A stretch of DNA of 16,771 nucleotides, from NCBI GenBank assembly GCA_009992615.1, contig JAACVA010000020.1, positions 1-16,771 of the forward strand. The letters are read 5' to 3'. This document shows, piece after piece, positions 6,966-14,804 of this stretch. How positions within the stretch are numbered: position 1 is the first letter of the stretch; every line of letters begins with the position of its first letter. This DNA comes from Rhodobacterales bacterium (lineage in GTDB: Bacteria; Pseudomonadota; Alphaproteobacteria; Rhodobacterales; Rhodobacteraceae). The notes under the pieces were generated by a model. That model had not been told where the DNA came from and made no database searches. It saw nothing but the letters and a program-made list of their open reading frames with translations. The translations under genes and the position numbers were made by a program.

Positions 6966-7022
6966 GCAGAAAATACCTCGGGGGGTGAATTGGCCATAGG
7001 CCAAGAGGGGGGCAGCGCCCCC
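6966..7022. repeat. Twin-hairpin intergenic repeat between crtE and crtF
   Basis: Two compact inverted repeats stand side by side: TTGGCC-ATA-GGCCAA at 6990-7004 and GGGGGC-AGC-GCCCCC at 7008-7022, flanked on the left by GGGGGGTGAA and AAATACCTCG. The combination resembles a short repeat I have often seen between genes in Rhodobacteraceae genomes (recollection, not a search). It lies between the crtE stop at 7052 and crtF. As RNA it could attenuate read-through or stabilise the crtE 3' end. It also creates the misleading ATG at 6997. Confidence 0.65.
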
Positions 7023-7051
7023 TTGTTTTGCCGATAGCATTCTGTAAACGC

Positions 7052-7918
7052 TCACTTCCCCGGTCGCACAGGCGCCACCGGCGTCAGCTTTTCGGCATAG
7101 CGGCGCACCATATCGGCCAACATCGCCTCGCCCGGACAAGACGGGATACTGGCAATCGCGCCGCCCAGAATATCCTTCAGCCGCCGGATCGCCCCCTGAA
7201 CGCCCAGTTCGGCGACGGCATTGGGCCTTCCGTGCAGGTCATCCTGACCCACGGGTTTGCCCAGCGTCTCGGCGTCATAAAGGGCATCGCGCAGGTCATC
7301 GGCCACCTGAAACGCCTCACCGATCCGCGCGCCCAGCTCTTCCCACGGCTCGGCCTCCTGCCCCGCCGCGACAGCGCCCATCTGCGTCGCCGCGATAAAA
7401 AGCGCGCCGGTTTTGGCGCGATGATAGGCCGACAGATCAATCTGATCTTCGCTTTCCCAGCCTTGCCCGGCGCAGATTCCGCCCGGCATACCGGTGCGGG
7501 CCCCAAGGATGCGGATCAACTCCAGCGTGCGGGCAGCATCACCCCCGGCACGGGCCAGAACCTCGAACCCCATAACGATCAGGCTGTCGCCTGTCAGCAC
7601 CGCAAGGGGTTGAGAAAACGCACGGTGCACCGAAGGTTTGCCGCGCCGCAAGTCCGCGTCATCGAAACAAGGCAGGTCATCATGCACCAGACTGGCGCAA
7701 TGGATCAGTTCCAGCGCCGCCGCCGCCGCATCGCTGAGCATTGGCTGATCGTCGCCACAGGCCATCGCCACACTCATGCAGATCGTCGGACGAATCCGCG
7801 CGCCCCCCGGTGTGACAGCGTAATTCAGCGCCGCCGCCAGCCGTGGCGGGGCGGCGCCAGTCTGACCCCCGCGGATGGCAGATGAAATCGCGGCTTCAAT
7901 TCGGGTCTTCAAAGGCAT
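7052..7918 (-). CDS. crtE: Geranylgeranyl diphosphate synthase CrtE
   Basis: A trans-prenyltransferase of 288 residues making the C20 diphosphate used for carotenoids and for the bacteriochlorophyll tail. Both aspartate-rich metal-binding motifs are present: DDLPCFD at residues 80-86 and DDLRD at 207-211. The isopentenyl diphosphate-binding motif reads GGARIRP (residues 38-44), with Ala at the position that is often Lys. The short spacing in the first motif (DDxxxxD) is typical of bacterial type II enzymes. The start ATG (7916-7918) follows GGAGGATC at good distance. It is divergent from crtD, and both share the region of paired PpsR sites. Confidence 0.95.
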   Translation of the reverse strand: MPLKTRIEAAISSAIRGGQTGAAPPRLAAALNYAVTPGGARIRPTICMSVAMACGDDQPMLSDAAAAALELIHCASLVHDDLPCFDDADLRRGKPSVHRAFSQPLAVLTGDSLIVMGFEVLARAGGDAARTLELIRILGARTGMPGGICAGQGWESEDQIDLSAYHRAKTGALFIAATQMGAVAAGQEAEPWEELGARIGEAFQVADDLRDALYDAETLGKPVGQDDLHGRPNAVAELGVQGAIRRLKDILGGAIASIPSCPGEAMLADMVRRYAEKLTPVAPVRPGK

Positions 7919-7940
7919 CGGATCCTCCAGCAGGCTGACA

Positions 7941-7958
7941 TGTAAATTTGGCCTGACA
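7941..7958. promoter_or_regulatory. PpsR/CrtJ operator A between crtE and crtD
   Basis: TGTAAATTTGGCCTGACA fits TGT-N12-ACA. It lies 23 bp upstream of the crtE start and is the crtE-proximal member of a pair in the divergent region. On the plus strand it ends in CTGACA, a possible -35 for crtD. Confidence 0.82.
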
Positions 7959-7966
7959 ACAAAATG

Positions 7967-7984
7967 TGTAAATCATAGTGGACA
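7967..7984. promoter_or_regulatory. PpsR/CrtJ operator B between crtE and crtD
   Basis: TGTAAATCATAGTGGACA fits TGT-N12-ACA and is separated from operator A by exactly 8 bp (7959-7966), the same spacing as the pair before bchC. On the minus strand its left edge reads TTTACA, a possible -35 for crtE. One cooperative repressor complex could silence both divergent promoters. Confidence 0.82.
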
Positions 7985-8014
7985 GTTTTCGATTCTGAGT
8001 CAACAATCCCGCCC

Positions 8015-9556
8015 ATGGTCAACTTACTTCCCCAGAAAGAAAAGATCGTGGTGATCGGTGCGGGCCTTGGCGGGCTGGCGGCCGCGCTGCGGTTGTGCCA
8101 CGCGGGGTGCGATGTGGCGATCCTTGACAGCCACGGCGCGCCCGGCGGCAAGATGCGGGTGATCGACACGGTGGCGGGGCCGGTCGATGCTGGGCCCACG
8201 GTTCTCACCTTGCGGCCAGTGTTCGACCGTCTGTTTGCGGATCTGGGCGAACGGCTGGACGATCATGTGACCTTGCGCCTTGAGCCGTTGCTGGCGCGCC
8301 ACTTCTGGCCTGACGGCAGCACGCTGGACCTGTTCGCAGATCCGCAACGGTCGGCGCAGGCGATCAGTGACTTTGCGGGGCCAAAAGCGGCACAGGAATA
8401 CCGCAGGTTTGCCGATGGCGCGCGGCGGCTGTTCGAGGCATTCGAGAGCCCGATGATGCTGGCCCCGCAACCCAGCCAAGCGGCGTTGACCGCCCATGTG
8501 ATGCGCCATCCCGGTCTGATCCCGCTGATGGCGCCGCAAAAAACCATGGCGTCGGCCCTTGCTGTGCAATTCACCGATCCGCGTCTGCGCCAGTTGTTCG
8601 GCCGCTATGCCACCTATGTCGGCGGGTCGCCCTATTTGTCACCTGCCATCCTGTCGCTGGTGTCCCACGCCGAGGCCAAAGGCGTCTGGCTGGTGGAGGG
8701 CGGGATGCATCGCCTGGCGCAGGCCATGGCCGGGTTGATCGAACGGCGGGGTGGCAGGTTTCACTTTGCAACCCACGCCGCCCACATCGAACGGTCAGGC
8801 GCCGCGATCCGCGCCGTCATAACCGCCGATGGCACGCGCCTGCCCTGCACTCGGGTGGTGTTCAATGGCGATCCCCGCGCGTTGGCCAGCGGCCTGCTGG
8901 GCGACGATCTGCGCGCCGCTGTACCCTTGGCCGCCACCGAACCGCGCAGCCTGTCGGCGCAGGTCTGGGCCTTTGCCGCCACCCCCCATGGGCGCGACCT
9001 GGCGCATCACAACGTGTTCTTCGGCGCCGATCCGCGCAGCGAATTCGACGCGCTGGCGCAAGGGCGCAATCCGGTGGATCCCACCGTCTATGTTTGTGCC
9101 CAGGACCGCACCAGCGGCACATCCCCCCCCGCGATCGAGCGGTTTGAAACCATCGTCAACGCCCCCCCCGTTGCCCCCCGCATTGCCACCGACGAAAGGC
9201 CCCAGTCATGTCGCCATCTGACGTTTCAGACCCTAGCCAACCGGGGGTTGACGTTTTCACCCGGCCCCCCGGACAATGCGCTGACCACGCCCCAAGCGTT
9301 CGAGCGGATGTTCCCGGCATCTCTCGGGTCACTTTACGGGCGCAGCCCGCATGGCTTGATGGCCGCATTCCAGCGCCCGACGGCACGCAGCCGGGTGCCG
9401 GGGCTGTACCTGGCGGGCGGCGGGGCGCATCCGGGGGCGGGGGTGCCGATGGCAACCCTCTCCGGCGGGCATGCGGCCGCGGCGATCTTGACGGACCTCG
9501 GTTCAATCTCGATGTCCCGCCCAACGGATACGCCTGGTGGTATATCGACGGCATAA
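8015..9556 (+). CDS. crtD: Methoxyneurosporene (hydroxyneurosporene) desaturase CrtD
   Basis: An FAD-dependent carotenoid 3,4-desaturase of 513 residues acting in the spheroidene pathway. It has the dinucleotide-binding start IVVIGAGLGGLAAALRL (about residues 11-27), APGGKM, a VEGGMHRLAQAM segment, and the C-terminal FAD motif LYLAGGGAHPGAGVPMATL shared with CrtI-type desaturases. The ATG at 8015 has no clear ribosome-binding site; it is the only ATG near the expected N-terminus. Two runs of eight C (9123-9130 and 9162-9169) lie in the coding sequence, but family-like sequence continues in frame on both sides. The C-terminal codons overlap the crtC frame. Confidence 0.94.
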   Translation: MVNLLPQKEKIVVIGAGLGGLAAALRLCHAGCDVAILDSHGAPGGKMRVIDTVAGPVDAGPTVLTLRPVFDRLFADLGERLDDHVTLRLEPLLARHFWPDGSTLDLFADPQRSAQAISDFAGPKAAQEYRRFADGARRLFEAFESPMMLAPQPSQAALTAHVMRHPGLIPLMAPQKTMASALAVQFTDPRLRQLFGRYATYVGGSPYLSPAILSLVSHAEAKGVWLVEGGMHRLAQAMAGLIERRGGRFHFATHAAHIERSGAAIRAVITADGTRLPCTRVVFNGDPRALASGLLGDDLRAAVPLAATEPRSLSAQVWAFAATPHGRDLAHHNVFFGADPRSEFDALAQGRNPVDPTVYVCAQDRTSGTSPPAIERFETIVNAPPVAPRIATDERPQSCRHLTFQTLANRGLTFSPGPPDNALTTPQAFERMFPASLGSLYGRSPHGLMAAFQRPTARSRVPGLYLAGGGAHPGAGVPMATLSGGHAAAAILTDLGSISMSRPTDTPGGISTA

Positions 9557-10425
9557 GCGACGATGGCACACAGGCGATCAGCGTCATCGCCTTTATCGGC
9601 TCGGTTTTTTCGCCATGGTACGCGTGGAGCGGGCGGCGCAACCCCGCCAACCATTGTTGTATCAACCTCGCCACTTATGGCCGCGGCGGGCGGTTCACCA
9701 TGACCGACCGCGGCACATCAGCCCTGCGCACGACACCTGAGTCCTTCACCGTCGGCCCATCATCCCTGCGCTGGGATGGGCAGCGCCTGCGTGTCGATGT
9801 GAATGAGGTATCGTCGTTGCCGCTCGTTTCGCGGGTGCGGGGGCAAATCACCGTGACGCCCAGCGCGATCACCGACCGCGAACTGCTGCTTGACCCGAAG
9901 GGCACCCATGTCTGGCGGCCCTTCGCCCCGACATCGCGCATCGAGGTAGATCTGGGGCCGGGCTGGCAATTCACCGGGCACGGCTATTTCGATGCCAATT
10001 TTGGCACCCGCGCGTTGGAGCAGGATTTCAGTTTCTGGACATGGGGCCGCTTCCCCCTGAACGACGGCTCGGCCTGTTTCTATGACGCGACGCGCCGGGA
10101 TGGCACGGAACTGGCCGTGGGGGTGCAGTTTGCCCATGATGGCAGCGTGCAGGACATTGCGGTGCCACCGCGCGCGTCGTTCAAACGGTCCCTGTGGCAG
10201 GTGCGCCGCGAAACCCGCGCCGACCCTGGCCACACCCCCCGGCAGGTCAAGGCGATGCTGGACGCGCCGTTCTACAGCCGCAGCGTCGTGCAAACCCGAA
10301 TCAACGGCGAACTGACCACGGGCGTGCACGAAGCGCTGGATTTGAACCGGTTTTCCAACCCTCTGCTGAAACCGATGCTGGCGCTGCGGGTGCCGCGGCG
10401 TCGCTCATGGCGCTTTGCCGACTGA
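9208..10425 (+). CDS. crtC: Acyclic carotenoid 1,2-hydratase CrtC (start uncertain)
   Basis: Adds water across the C1-C2 double bond of neurosporene or lycopene in spheroidene/spirilloxanthin synthesis. Family-like sequence begins only near 9502 with VPPNGYAWWYIDGISDDG and runs to the stop through SVFSPWYAW, NHCCINLATYG, TGHGYFDANFGTRALE and VHEALDLNRF. No ATG, GTG, TTG or CTG occurs in frame between 9211 and 9697, so ATG 9208 is the only canonical start (405 residues). It has GAAAGG eight bases upstream, but its first ~95 residues read like an out-of-frame shadow of crtD and overlap crtD by 349 nt. Initiation at a rare codon, or frameshifting from crtD, is possible. The 3' end overlaps the opposite gene by 21 nt. 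Confidence 0.88.
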   Translation: MSPSDVSDPSQPGVDVFTRPPGQCADHAPSVRADVPGISRVTLRAQPAWLDGRIPAPDGTQPGAGAVPGGRRGASGGGGADGNPLRRACGRGDLDGPRFNLDVPPNGYAWWYIDGISDDGTQAISVIAFIGSVFSPWYAWSGRRNPANHCCINLATYGRGGRFTMTDRGTSALRTTPESFTVGPSSLRWDGQRLRVDVNEVSSLPLVSRVRGQITVTPSAITDRELLLDPKGTHVWRPFAPTSRIEVDLGPGWQFTGHGYFDANFGTRALEQDFSFWTWGRFPLNDGSACFYDATRRDGTELAVGVQFAHDGSVQDIAVPPRASFKRSLWQVRRETRADPGHTPRQVKAMLDAPFYSRSVVQTRINGELTTGVHEALDLNRFSNPLLKPMLALRVPRRRSWRFAD

Positions 10426-11757
10426 TCCGGCGCGGCCTTGGGTGTCGGGCGTTTCGGAGATGGCCGACCCGATGAACTCCAGCAAAACACCCGACACATC
10501 GTCATCCATATCCTCTTTGGTGGCGAACGCAGCCAGATCCCACAGCAGCGCCTGAAAGAAGGATTCGCCCTTCACATTGGCGCTCGCCTGCATGATTTCG
10601 ATCAGCCCCTCCTCGCCCAGCAGATTGCCCGCCTCATCGGCGCATTCGGTGATACCATCCGATGCCAATAAAATTCGGTCGCCTGGCGCAAGATGCACGA
10701 CGCTGACATCAAATTGCGGTTCGGACAGCAGACCGATCGGCATTCCCCCGTGGCCCACCACCTCGATCGTGCCATCCTTGCGCTGGATAATTGGGTGGGG
10801 GTGCCCGGCCTGTAAAATCTCGACCGTGCCACTGTGCAAATCGACATAGGCCAGAAGCATTGTGAAATAATGTTCCGTATCCACATCATCCAGCATCATG
10901 CGGTTCAGCCTCTCGGCCACCTCGACCAGCGGGCGGGCGGAATAAACACCCTGGCCATTGGCGACAAGGGCCATGTTCTGATCCGGCGAATTGCCCGAAA
11001 GATAACCCGCCAACCGCGCAGTAAGCAGCGCCGAGGCAATGCCATGGCCTGACACGTCGAGAGAAAACAGGCCGACGCGTTCGGCGTCGATGCGGAAATG
11101 GCCCACAAGATCGCCCCCGACATGACCACAGGACCGCAGAACCAATGAAGCGCGCGCTGTGCCGAAATCGACCGACCGGTCACGCAGCAACGAATGCTGC
11201 AATTTTCGCGCCTCGTTCAGGTCGCGGTCAACCGCCGCATACAAAACCTTGATTTCGGCATAGGCAGATGAAATCATGCGGTTTTTTTCGGACAGATCAC
11301 GTTCGTTCTTCATGATCCGGGCGGCGGCGGCGATTCGGGCACGCAATTCCTCGGCGCTGACCGGTTTGGTTAGAAAATCGTCGGCACCGCTTTCCAGACC
11401 CTTGGCAACTTCGTTTTTATCAGATTTTGAGGTCAGCAAGATGAAATAGACGTAGCGATCACGCGGTTTCGCGCGAAATTCACGACAAAACTCAAGCCCG
11501 GACATGCCCGGCATCATCCAGTCACTGATGATGAGATCGAATTCCTGCATCGCGCACATGTCCAGCGCGCTTTGCGCCGAATCGGCCTGATCCACCTCAA
11601 ATCCCCATTTTTCCAAAGATGCAGTCAGGATCTTGCGCTGCAAACGGCTGTCATCTACGACGAGAACCCTTTCGATTGCGGCGTTATCGACGCGCAGCTG
11701 ACCGCCAGCTGCGCGGAAATTGGAATCGTCATCTAAAAGGGGGCCTTCAAAATCCAT
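10405..11757 (-). CDS. Receiver-PP2C fusion phosphatase (RsbU/RbaY-like)
   Basis: A 450-residue soluble regulator. After a 30-residue lead comes a receiver domain (about 30-145) with acidic pair Asp35/Asp36, phosphoacceptor Asp79 in ISDWMMPG and Lys131 in LTKPVS. Then comes a helical linker and a PP2C/SpoIIE-type serine phosphatase domain (about 190-430) with metal-site motifs GGDLVG (Asp216), SLDVSGHG (Asp234) and LASDGITE. Such proteins usually dephosphorylate an anti-sigma-factor antagonist in partner-switching pathways; RbaY of R. capsulatus is of this architecture. No antagonist or anti-sigma gene is nearby. It is divergent from a stand-alone Hpt protein that could feed phosphate to its receiver. 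The start ATG has only a weak ribosome-binding site. Confidence 0.92.
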   Translation of the reverse strand: MDFEGPLLDDDSNFRAAGGQLRVDNAAIERVLVVDDSRLQRKILTASLEKWGFEVDQADSAQSALDMCAMQEFDLIISDWMMPGMSGLEFCREFRAKPRDRYVYFILLTSKSDKNEVAKGLESGADDFLTKPVSAEELRARIAAAARIMKNERDLSEKNRMISSAYAEIKVLYAAVDRDLNEARKLQHSLLRDRSVDFGTARASLVLRSCGHVGGDLVGHFRIDAERVGLFSLDVSGHGIASALLTARLAGYLSGNSPDQNMALVANGQGVYSARPLVEVAERLNRMMLDDVDTEHYFTMLLAYVDLHSGTVEILQAGHPHPIIQRKDGTIEVVGHGGMPIGLLSEPQFDVSVVHLAPGDRILLASDGITECADEAGNLLGEEGLIEIMQASANVKGESFFQALLWDLAAFATKEDMDDDVSGVLLEFIGSAISETPDTQGRAGSVGKAP

Positions 11758-11882
11758 GCGAACTTGTGCCGTTTCCGGGTTAAGAATAGGTGAAATGAAC
11801 TCTGGCGGCAGTCAGACCGTCGCGGCTCATACATAGTTAAACATTTTGCGTCAAAGAACACAGCGGGATTGGAGACCTGCGC

Positions 11883-12221
11883 ATGATTGACTGGGCCCGT
11901 ATAACACAATTGCGAGACGACATCGGAGAGGACGATTTTGACGAAATCGTGACCTTGTTTCTTGCAGAGGTAGACGAGATGATCACGCGTCTTTCCAATG
12001 GCTTCGATGCCAACACACTGGCAGCCGATCTGCATTTTCTGAAAGGCAGCGCGCTGAACCTCGGTTTCCGTACTTTGGCATCCCTATGCCAAAAAGGCGA
12101 ATCAGCATCGCGCGCACCCAACACCGATGCAGAACTGGTGGCGCAGGTGATCAACGCCTATGCAAAATCGCGCGCCACGTTCCTGGCCGAACTTCGTGCG
12201 CCCCCGACAAAATCCACCTGA
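11883..12221 (+). CDS. Stand-alone Hpt phosphotransfer protein
   Basis: A 112-residue protein made of a single Hpt four-helix-bundle domain. The phosphoaccepting histidine is His51 in DLHFLKGSALNLGF, the Hpt signature. An acidic N-terminal helix region (RDDIGEDDFDEIVTLFLAEV) precedes it. Such proteins relay phosphate between a hybrid kinase and a response regulator in the cytoplasm. ATG 11883-11885 follows GGAG with eight bases between. It is divergent, 125 nt away, from the receiver-PP2C gene, its likely partner (inference). Its stop is six bases from the stop of convergent ilvA, with no terminator between. Confidence 0.9.
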   Translation: MIDWARITQLRDDIGEDDFDEIVTLFLAEVDEMITRLSNGFDANTLAADLHFLKGSALNLGFRTLASLCQKGESASRAPNTDAELVAQVINAYAKSRATFLAELRAPPTKST

Positions 12222-12227
12222 TGCGGC

Positions 12228-13475
12228 TCAGATCAGGAATTCGGCCAAGGCCCCATCATTGGTGATGTCGCGATAGGTAAAATCAGCGGCGTCCATCCGC
12301 GCCGTCAGAAGGGCAAAATTTGTCGCCGCCGATGTCTCGATGCCGATCAGAACCGATCCATAGTTGCGCGCGGATTTTTTGAGGTATTCAAACCGCGCGA
12401 CATCATCGTCCGGCCCAAGCATCTCCAGAAAATCGCGCAGCGCCCCGGGCCGCTGCGGCATCCGCAGGATGAAATATTTCTTCACCCCGGAAAACCGCTG
12501 GGCGCGTTCCTTGACCTCGGGAAGACGCTCAAAATCGAAATTGCCACCCGACGTGACACAAACCACCCGCTTGCCGCGGATGCGGTCACACAGCGGCTCC
12601 AACACGTTGATCGACATCGCGCCGGCCGGCTCCAACACGATTCCCTCGACGTTCAGCATTTCAAGGATGGTCAGGCAAATTCTGTCTTCCGGCGCCAACA
12701 GCACGTTTTCTGGCGGCGTTCCCTTCAGCACGGCAAAGGTGCGCTGGCCCACCCGCGCAACCGCCGCGCCATCGACAAAACTATCCACGCCCTTGATCGT
12801 CACAGGCTCACCCGCCCGCAACGCCGCTGTCAGACTGGCGCCGCCCAGAGGTTCAACAAAAATCAGCTCGGTCTGCGGCGCCATAACATCAAGATAGCTT
12901 TTGACCCCCGCCGAAAGACCCCCACCGCCCACCGGCAGAATCACGATGTCGGGCGGCGCATCCAGATCCGCCAGCATTTCAACCGCAACGCTGGACTGTC
13001 CTTCGATCACATGGGCATCGTCAAAAGGTGACAGGAAATGCCCCCCCGCCTGCACGCAATAATCCTGGGCGGCGGCCAAGGTATCGTCGAAATAGTCACC
13101 GATCAGACGAATTTCGATGTTTTCACCACCAAAGCTGCGCGTCTTGTTGATCTTTTGCTGCGGCGTGGTCACCGGCATGAAAATAACGCCGCGCACGTTG
13201 AAATGGCGGCAGACATAGGCGACGCCCTGCGCATGGTTGCCGGCGCTGGCACACACAAACAGATCCTGCTCAGGCTGATCGGCGCGCACTTTGCGCATCG
13301 CGTTGAATGCGCCCCTGATCTTGTAGGACCGGACAGGCGACAGATCTTCGCGCTTCAGCCAGATGTCAGCGTCAAACCGCGCCGACAGAAAATCATTGCG
13401 CTGCATCGGCGTGGCCGGAAACAGGGCGCGCATCCGGGCCGTGGTGGCAAGGGCGGTATCGGCAAAATCATCCAT
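12228..13475 (-). CDS. ilvA: Threonine ammonia-lyase (threonine dehydratase)
   Basis: A pyridoxal-phosphate enzyme of 415 residues that deaminates threonine to 2-oxobutanoate, the entry to isoleucine synthesis. The PLP lysine is Lys52 in SYKIRGAFNAM; SAGNHAQGVAY is the substrate/PLP loop and LPVGGGGLSAGV binds the cofactor phosphate. The C-terminal part (about residue 325 onward, KKYFILRMPQRPGALRDFL) is one ACT-like domain, making it a shorter biosynthetic form than the two-ACT E. coli enzyme; feedback control by isoleucine is expected but not shown here. The ATG at 13473-13475 has GGCGG just upstream. It diverges from argG. Confidence 0.94.
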   Translation of the reverse strand: MDDFADTALATTARMRALFPATPMQRNDFLSARFDADIWLKREDLSPVRSYKIRGAFNAMRKVRADQPEQDLFVCASAGNHAQGVAYVCRHFNVRGVIFMPVTTPQQKINKTRSFGGENIEIRLIGDYFDDTLAAAQDYCVQAGGHFLSPFDDAHVIEGQSSVAVEMLADLDAPPDIVILPVGGGGLSAGVKSYLDVMAPQTELIFVEPLGGASLTAALRAGEPVTIKGVDSFVDGAAVARVGQRTFAVLKGTPPENVLLAPEDRICLTILEMLNVEGIVLEPAGAMSINVLEPLCDRIRGKRVVCVTSGGNFDFERLPEVKERAQRFSGVKKYFILRMPQRPGALRDFLEMLGPDDDVARFEYLKKSARNYGSVLIGIETSAATNFALLTARMDAADFTYRDITNDGALAEFLI

Positions 13476-13579
13476 CCGCCGATCTGGCCCGAATCGCCCC
13501 CCCTGCGCAAGGCGCGACCTTGCCCTTGATCATGATAAGCGGTATCGCCGCCACGGTTCGGCCAACAAGGGAGACGACG
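13476..13579. promoter_or_regulatory. Divergent ilvA-argG spacer
   Basis: A 104-nt gap between divergent starts must hold both promoters. It contains a short palindromic stretch around TGATCATGATAAG (about 13527-13539) and TTGCCC followed 17 bp later by TATCGC, a weak promoter-like pair toward argG. I see no operator I can name. The argG ribosome-binding core GGGAG sits at its right end. Confidence 0.4.
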
Positions 13580-14797
13580 ATGAGCGCACCGAAAAAAGTG
13601 GTTCTTGCCTATTCCGGGGGGCTGGACACCTCGATCATCCTGAAATGGCTGCAAACCGAATATGGGTGCGAGGTTGTTACGTTCACCGCCGATCTGGGCC
13701 AGGGCGAAGAATTGGAACCGGCCCGCGCCAAAGCCGAGATGATGGGCGCCACCGCGATCCATATCGAGGATCTGCGTGAGGAATTCGTGCACGATTTCGT
13801 GTTTCCGATGTTTCGCGCCAATGCGTTGTACGAAGGATTGTACCTGCTGGGCACATCCATCGCCCGGCCGCTGATCTCAAAGCGTCTCGTGGAAATCGCC
13901 GCGCTGGAAGGTGCCGATGCCGTGGCCCATGGTGCAACCGGCAAGGGCAACGATCAGGTGCGGTTCGAACTGGCCTGCTATGCGCTGAATCCCGATATAA
14001 AGGTGATTGCGCCCTGGCGCGAATGGCAGCTGCAAAGCCGTACCAAACTGCTGGCCTTTGCCGAGGAAAACCAGATCCCGATCGCCAAGGACAAACGCGG
14101 CGAGGCCCCGTTCAGCGTGGATGCGAATCTGCTGCACACCTCGTCCGAAGGCAAGGTTCTGGAAGATCCTGCGCAAGAGGCACCCGATTACGTCTATCAA
14201 CGCACTGTCGATCCCGAAAATGCGCCCGACACCCCCGAAATGGTGGAAATCACGTTTGAGCGGGGCGATGCCGTGGCGATCAACGGCGCCGCAATGTCGC
14301 CCGCCACGATCCTGACCCGCCTGAATGAACTGGGCGGCAAGCATGGCATCGGTCGGCTGGATCTGGTCGAAAACCGCTTTGTCGGCATGAAATCCCGCGG
14401 AATTTATGAAACCCCCGGCGGCACCCTGTTGCTGGAAGCGCACCGTGGGATTGAACAGATCACGCTGGACTCTGGCGCGGGCCATTTGAAAGATTCGATC
14501 ATGCCCCGCTATGCCGAATTGATCTATAACGGGTTCTGGTTCAGCCCCGAACGCGAGATGTTGCAGGCGCTGATAGACAAAAGCCAGGAACATGTTACCG
14601 GCACCGTGCGACTGAAGTTGTACAAAGGATCGGCGCGCACCGTCGCCCGCTGGTCAGACCACAGCCTGTATTCCGAAGCGCATGTGACATTCGAGGACGA
14701 CGCCGGCGCCTATGACCAGAAAGACGCCGCCGGGTTCATCCATCTGAACGCCCTGCGTCTGAAACTGGTCGCCAACCGGAACAAGCGGATGCGCTGA
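13580..14797 (+). CDS. argG: Argininosuccinate synthase
   Basis: A 405-residue cytoplasmic enzyme joining citrulline and aspartate with ATP in arginine synthesis. It starts MSAPKKVVLAYSGGLDTS, carrying the ATP pyrophosphatase loop SGGLDTS, and continues with GHG-type segments VAHGATGKGNDQVRFEL, IAPWREW and KSRGIYETPGGTLL, all typical of ArgG. Length is normal. The start at ATG 13580 has AAGGGAG upstream. An in-frame ATG 60 nt earlier would add residues unlike the family and was rejected. A strong hairpin follows the stop codon. Confidence 0.96.
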   Translation: MSAPKKVVLAYSGGLDTSIILKWLQTEYGCEVVTFTADLGQGEELEPARAKAEMMGATAIHIEDLREEFVHDFVFPMFRANALYEGLYLLGTSIARPLISKRLVEIAALEGADAVAHGATGKGNDQVRFELACYALNPDIKVIAPWREWQLQSRTKLLAFAEENQIPIAKDKRGEAPFSVDANLLHTSSEGKVLEDPAQEAPDYVYQRTVDPENAPDTPEMVEITFERGDAVAINGAAMSPATILTRLNELGGKHGIGRLDLVENRFVGMKSRGIYETPGGTLLLEAHRGIEQITLDSGAGHLKDSIMPRYAELIYNGFWFSPEREMLQALIDKSQEHVTGTVRLKLYKGSARTVARWSDHSLYSEAHVTFEDDAGAYDQKDAAGFIHLNALRLKLVANRNKRMR

Positions 14798-14804
14798 ACA
14801 AAAC

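Noticed and set aside
6935..6997. ATG start for crtF at 6995-6997
   Set aside because: The ATG is part of a hairpin repeat, has no ribosome-binding site, and adds residues derived from the repeat.
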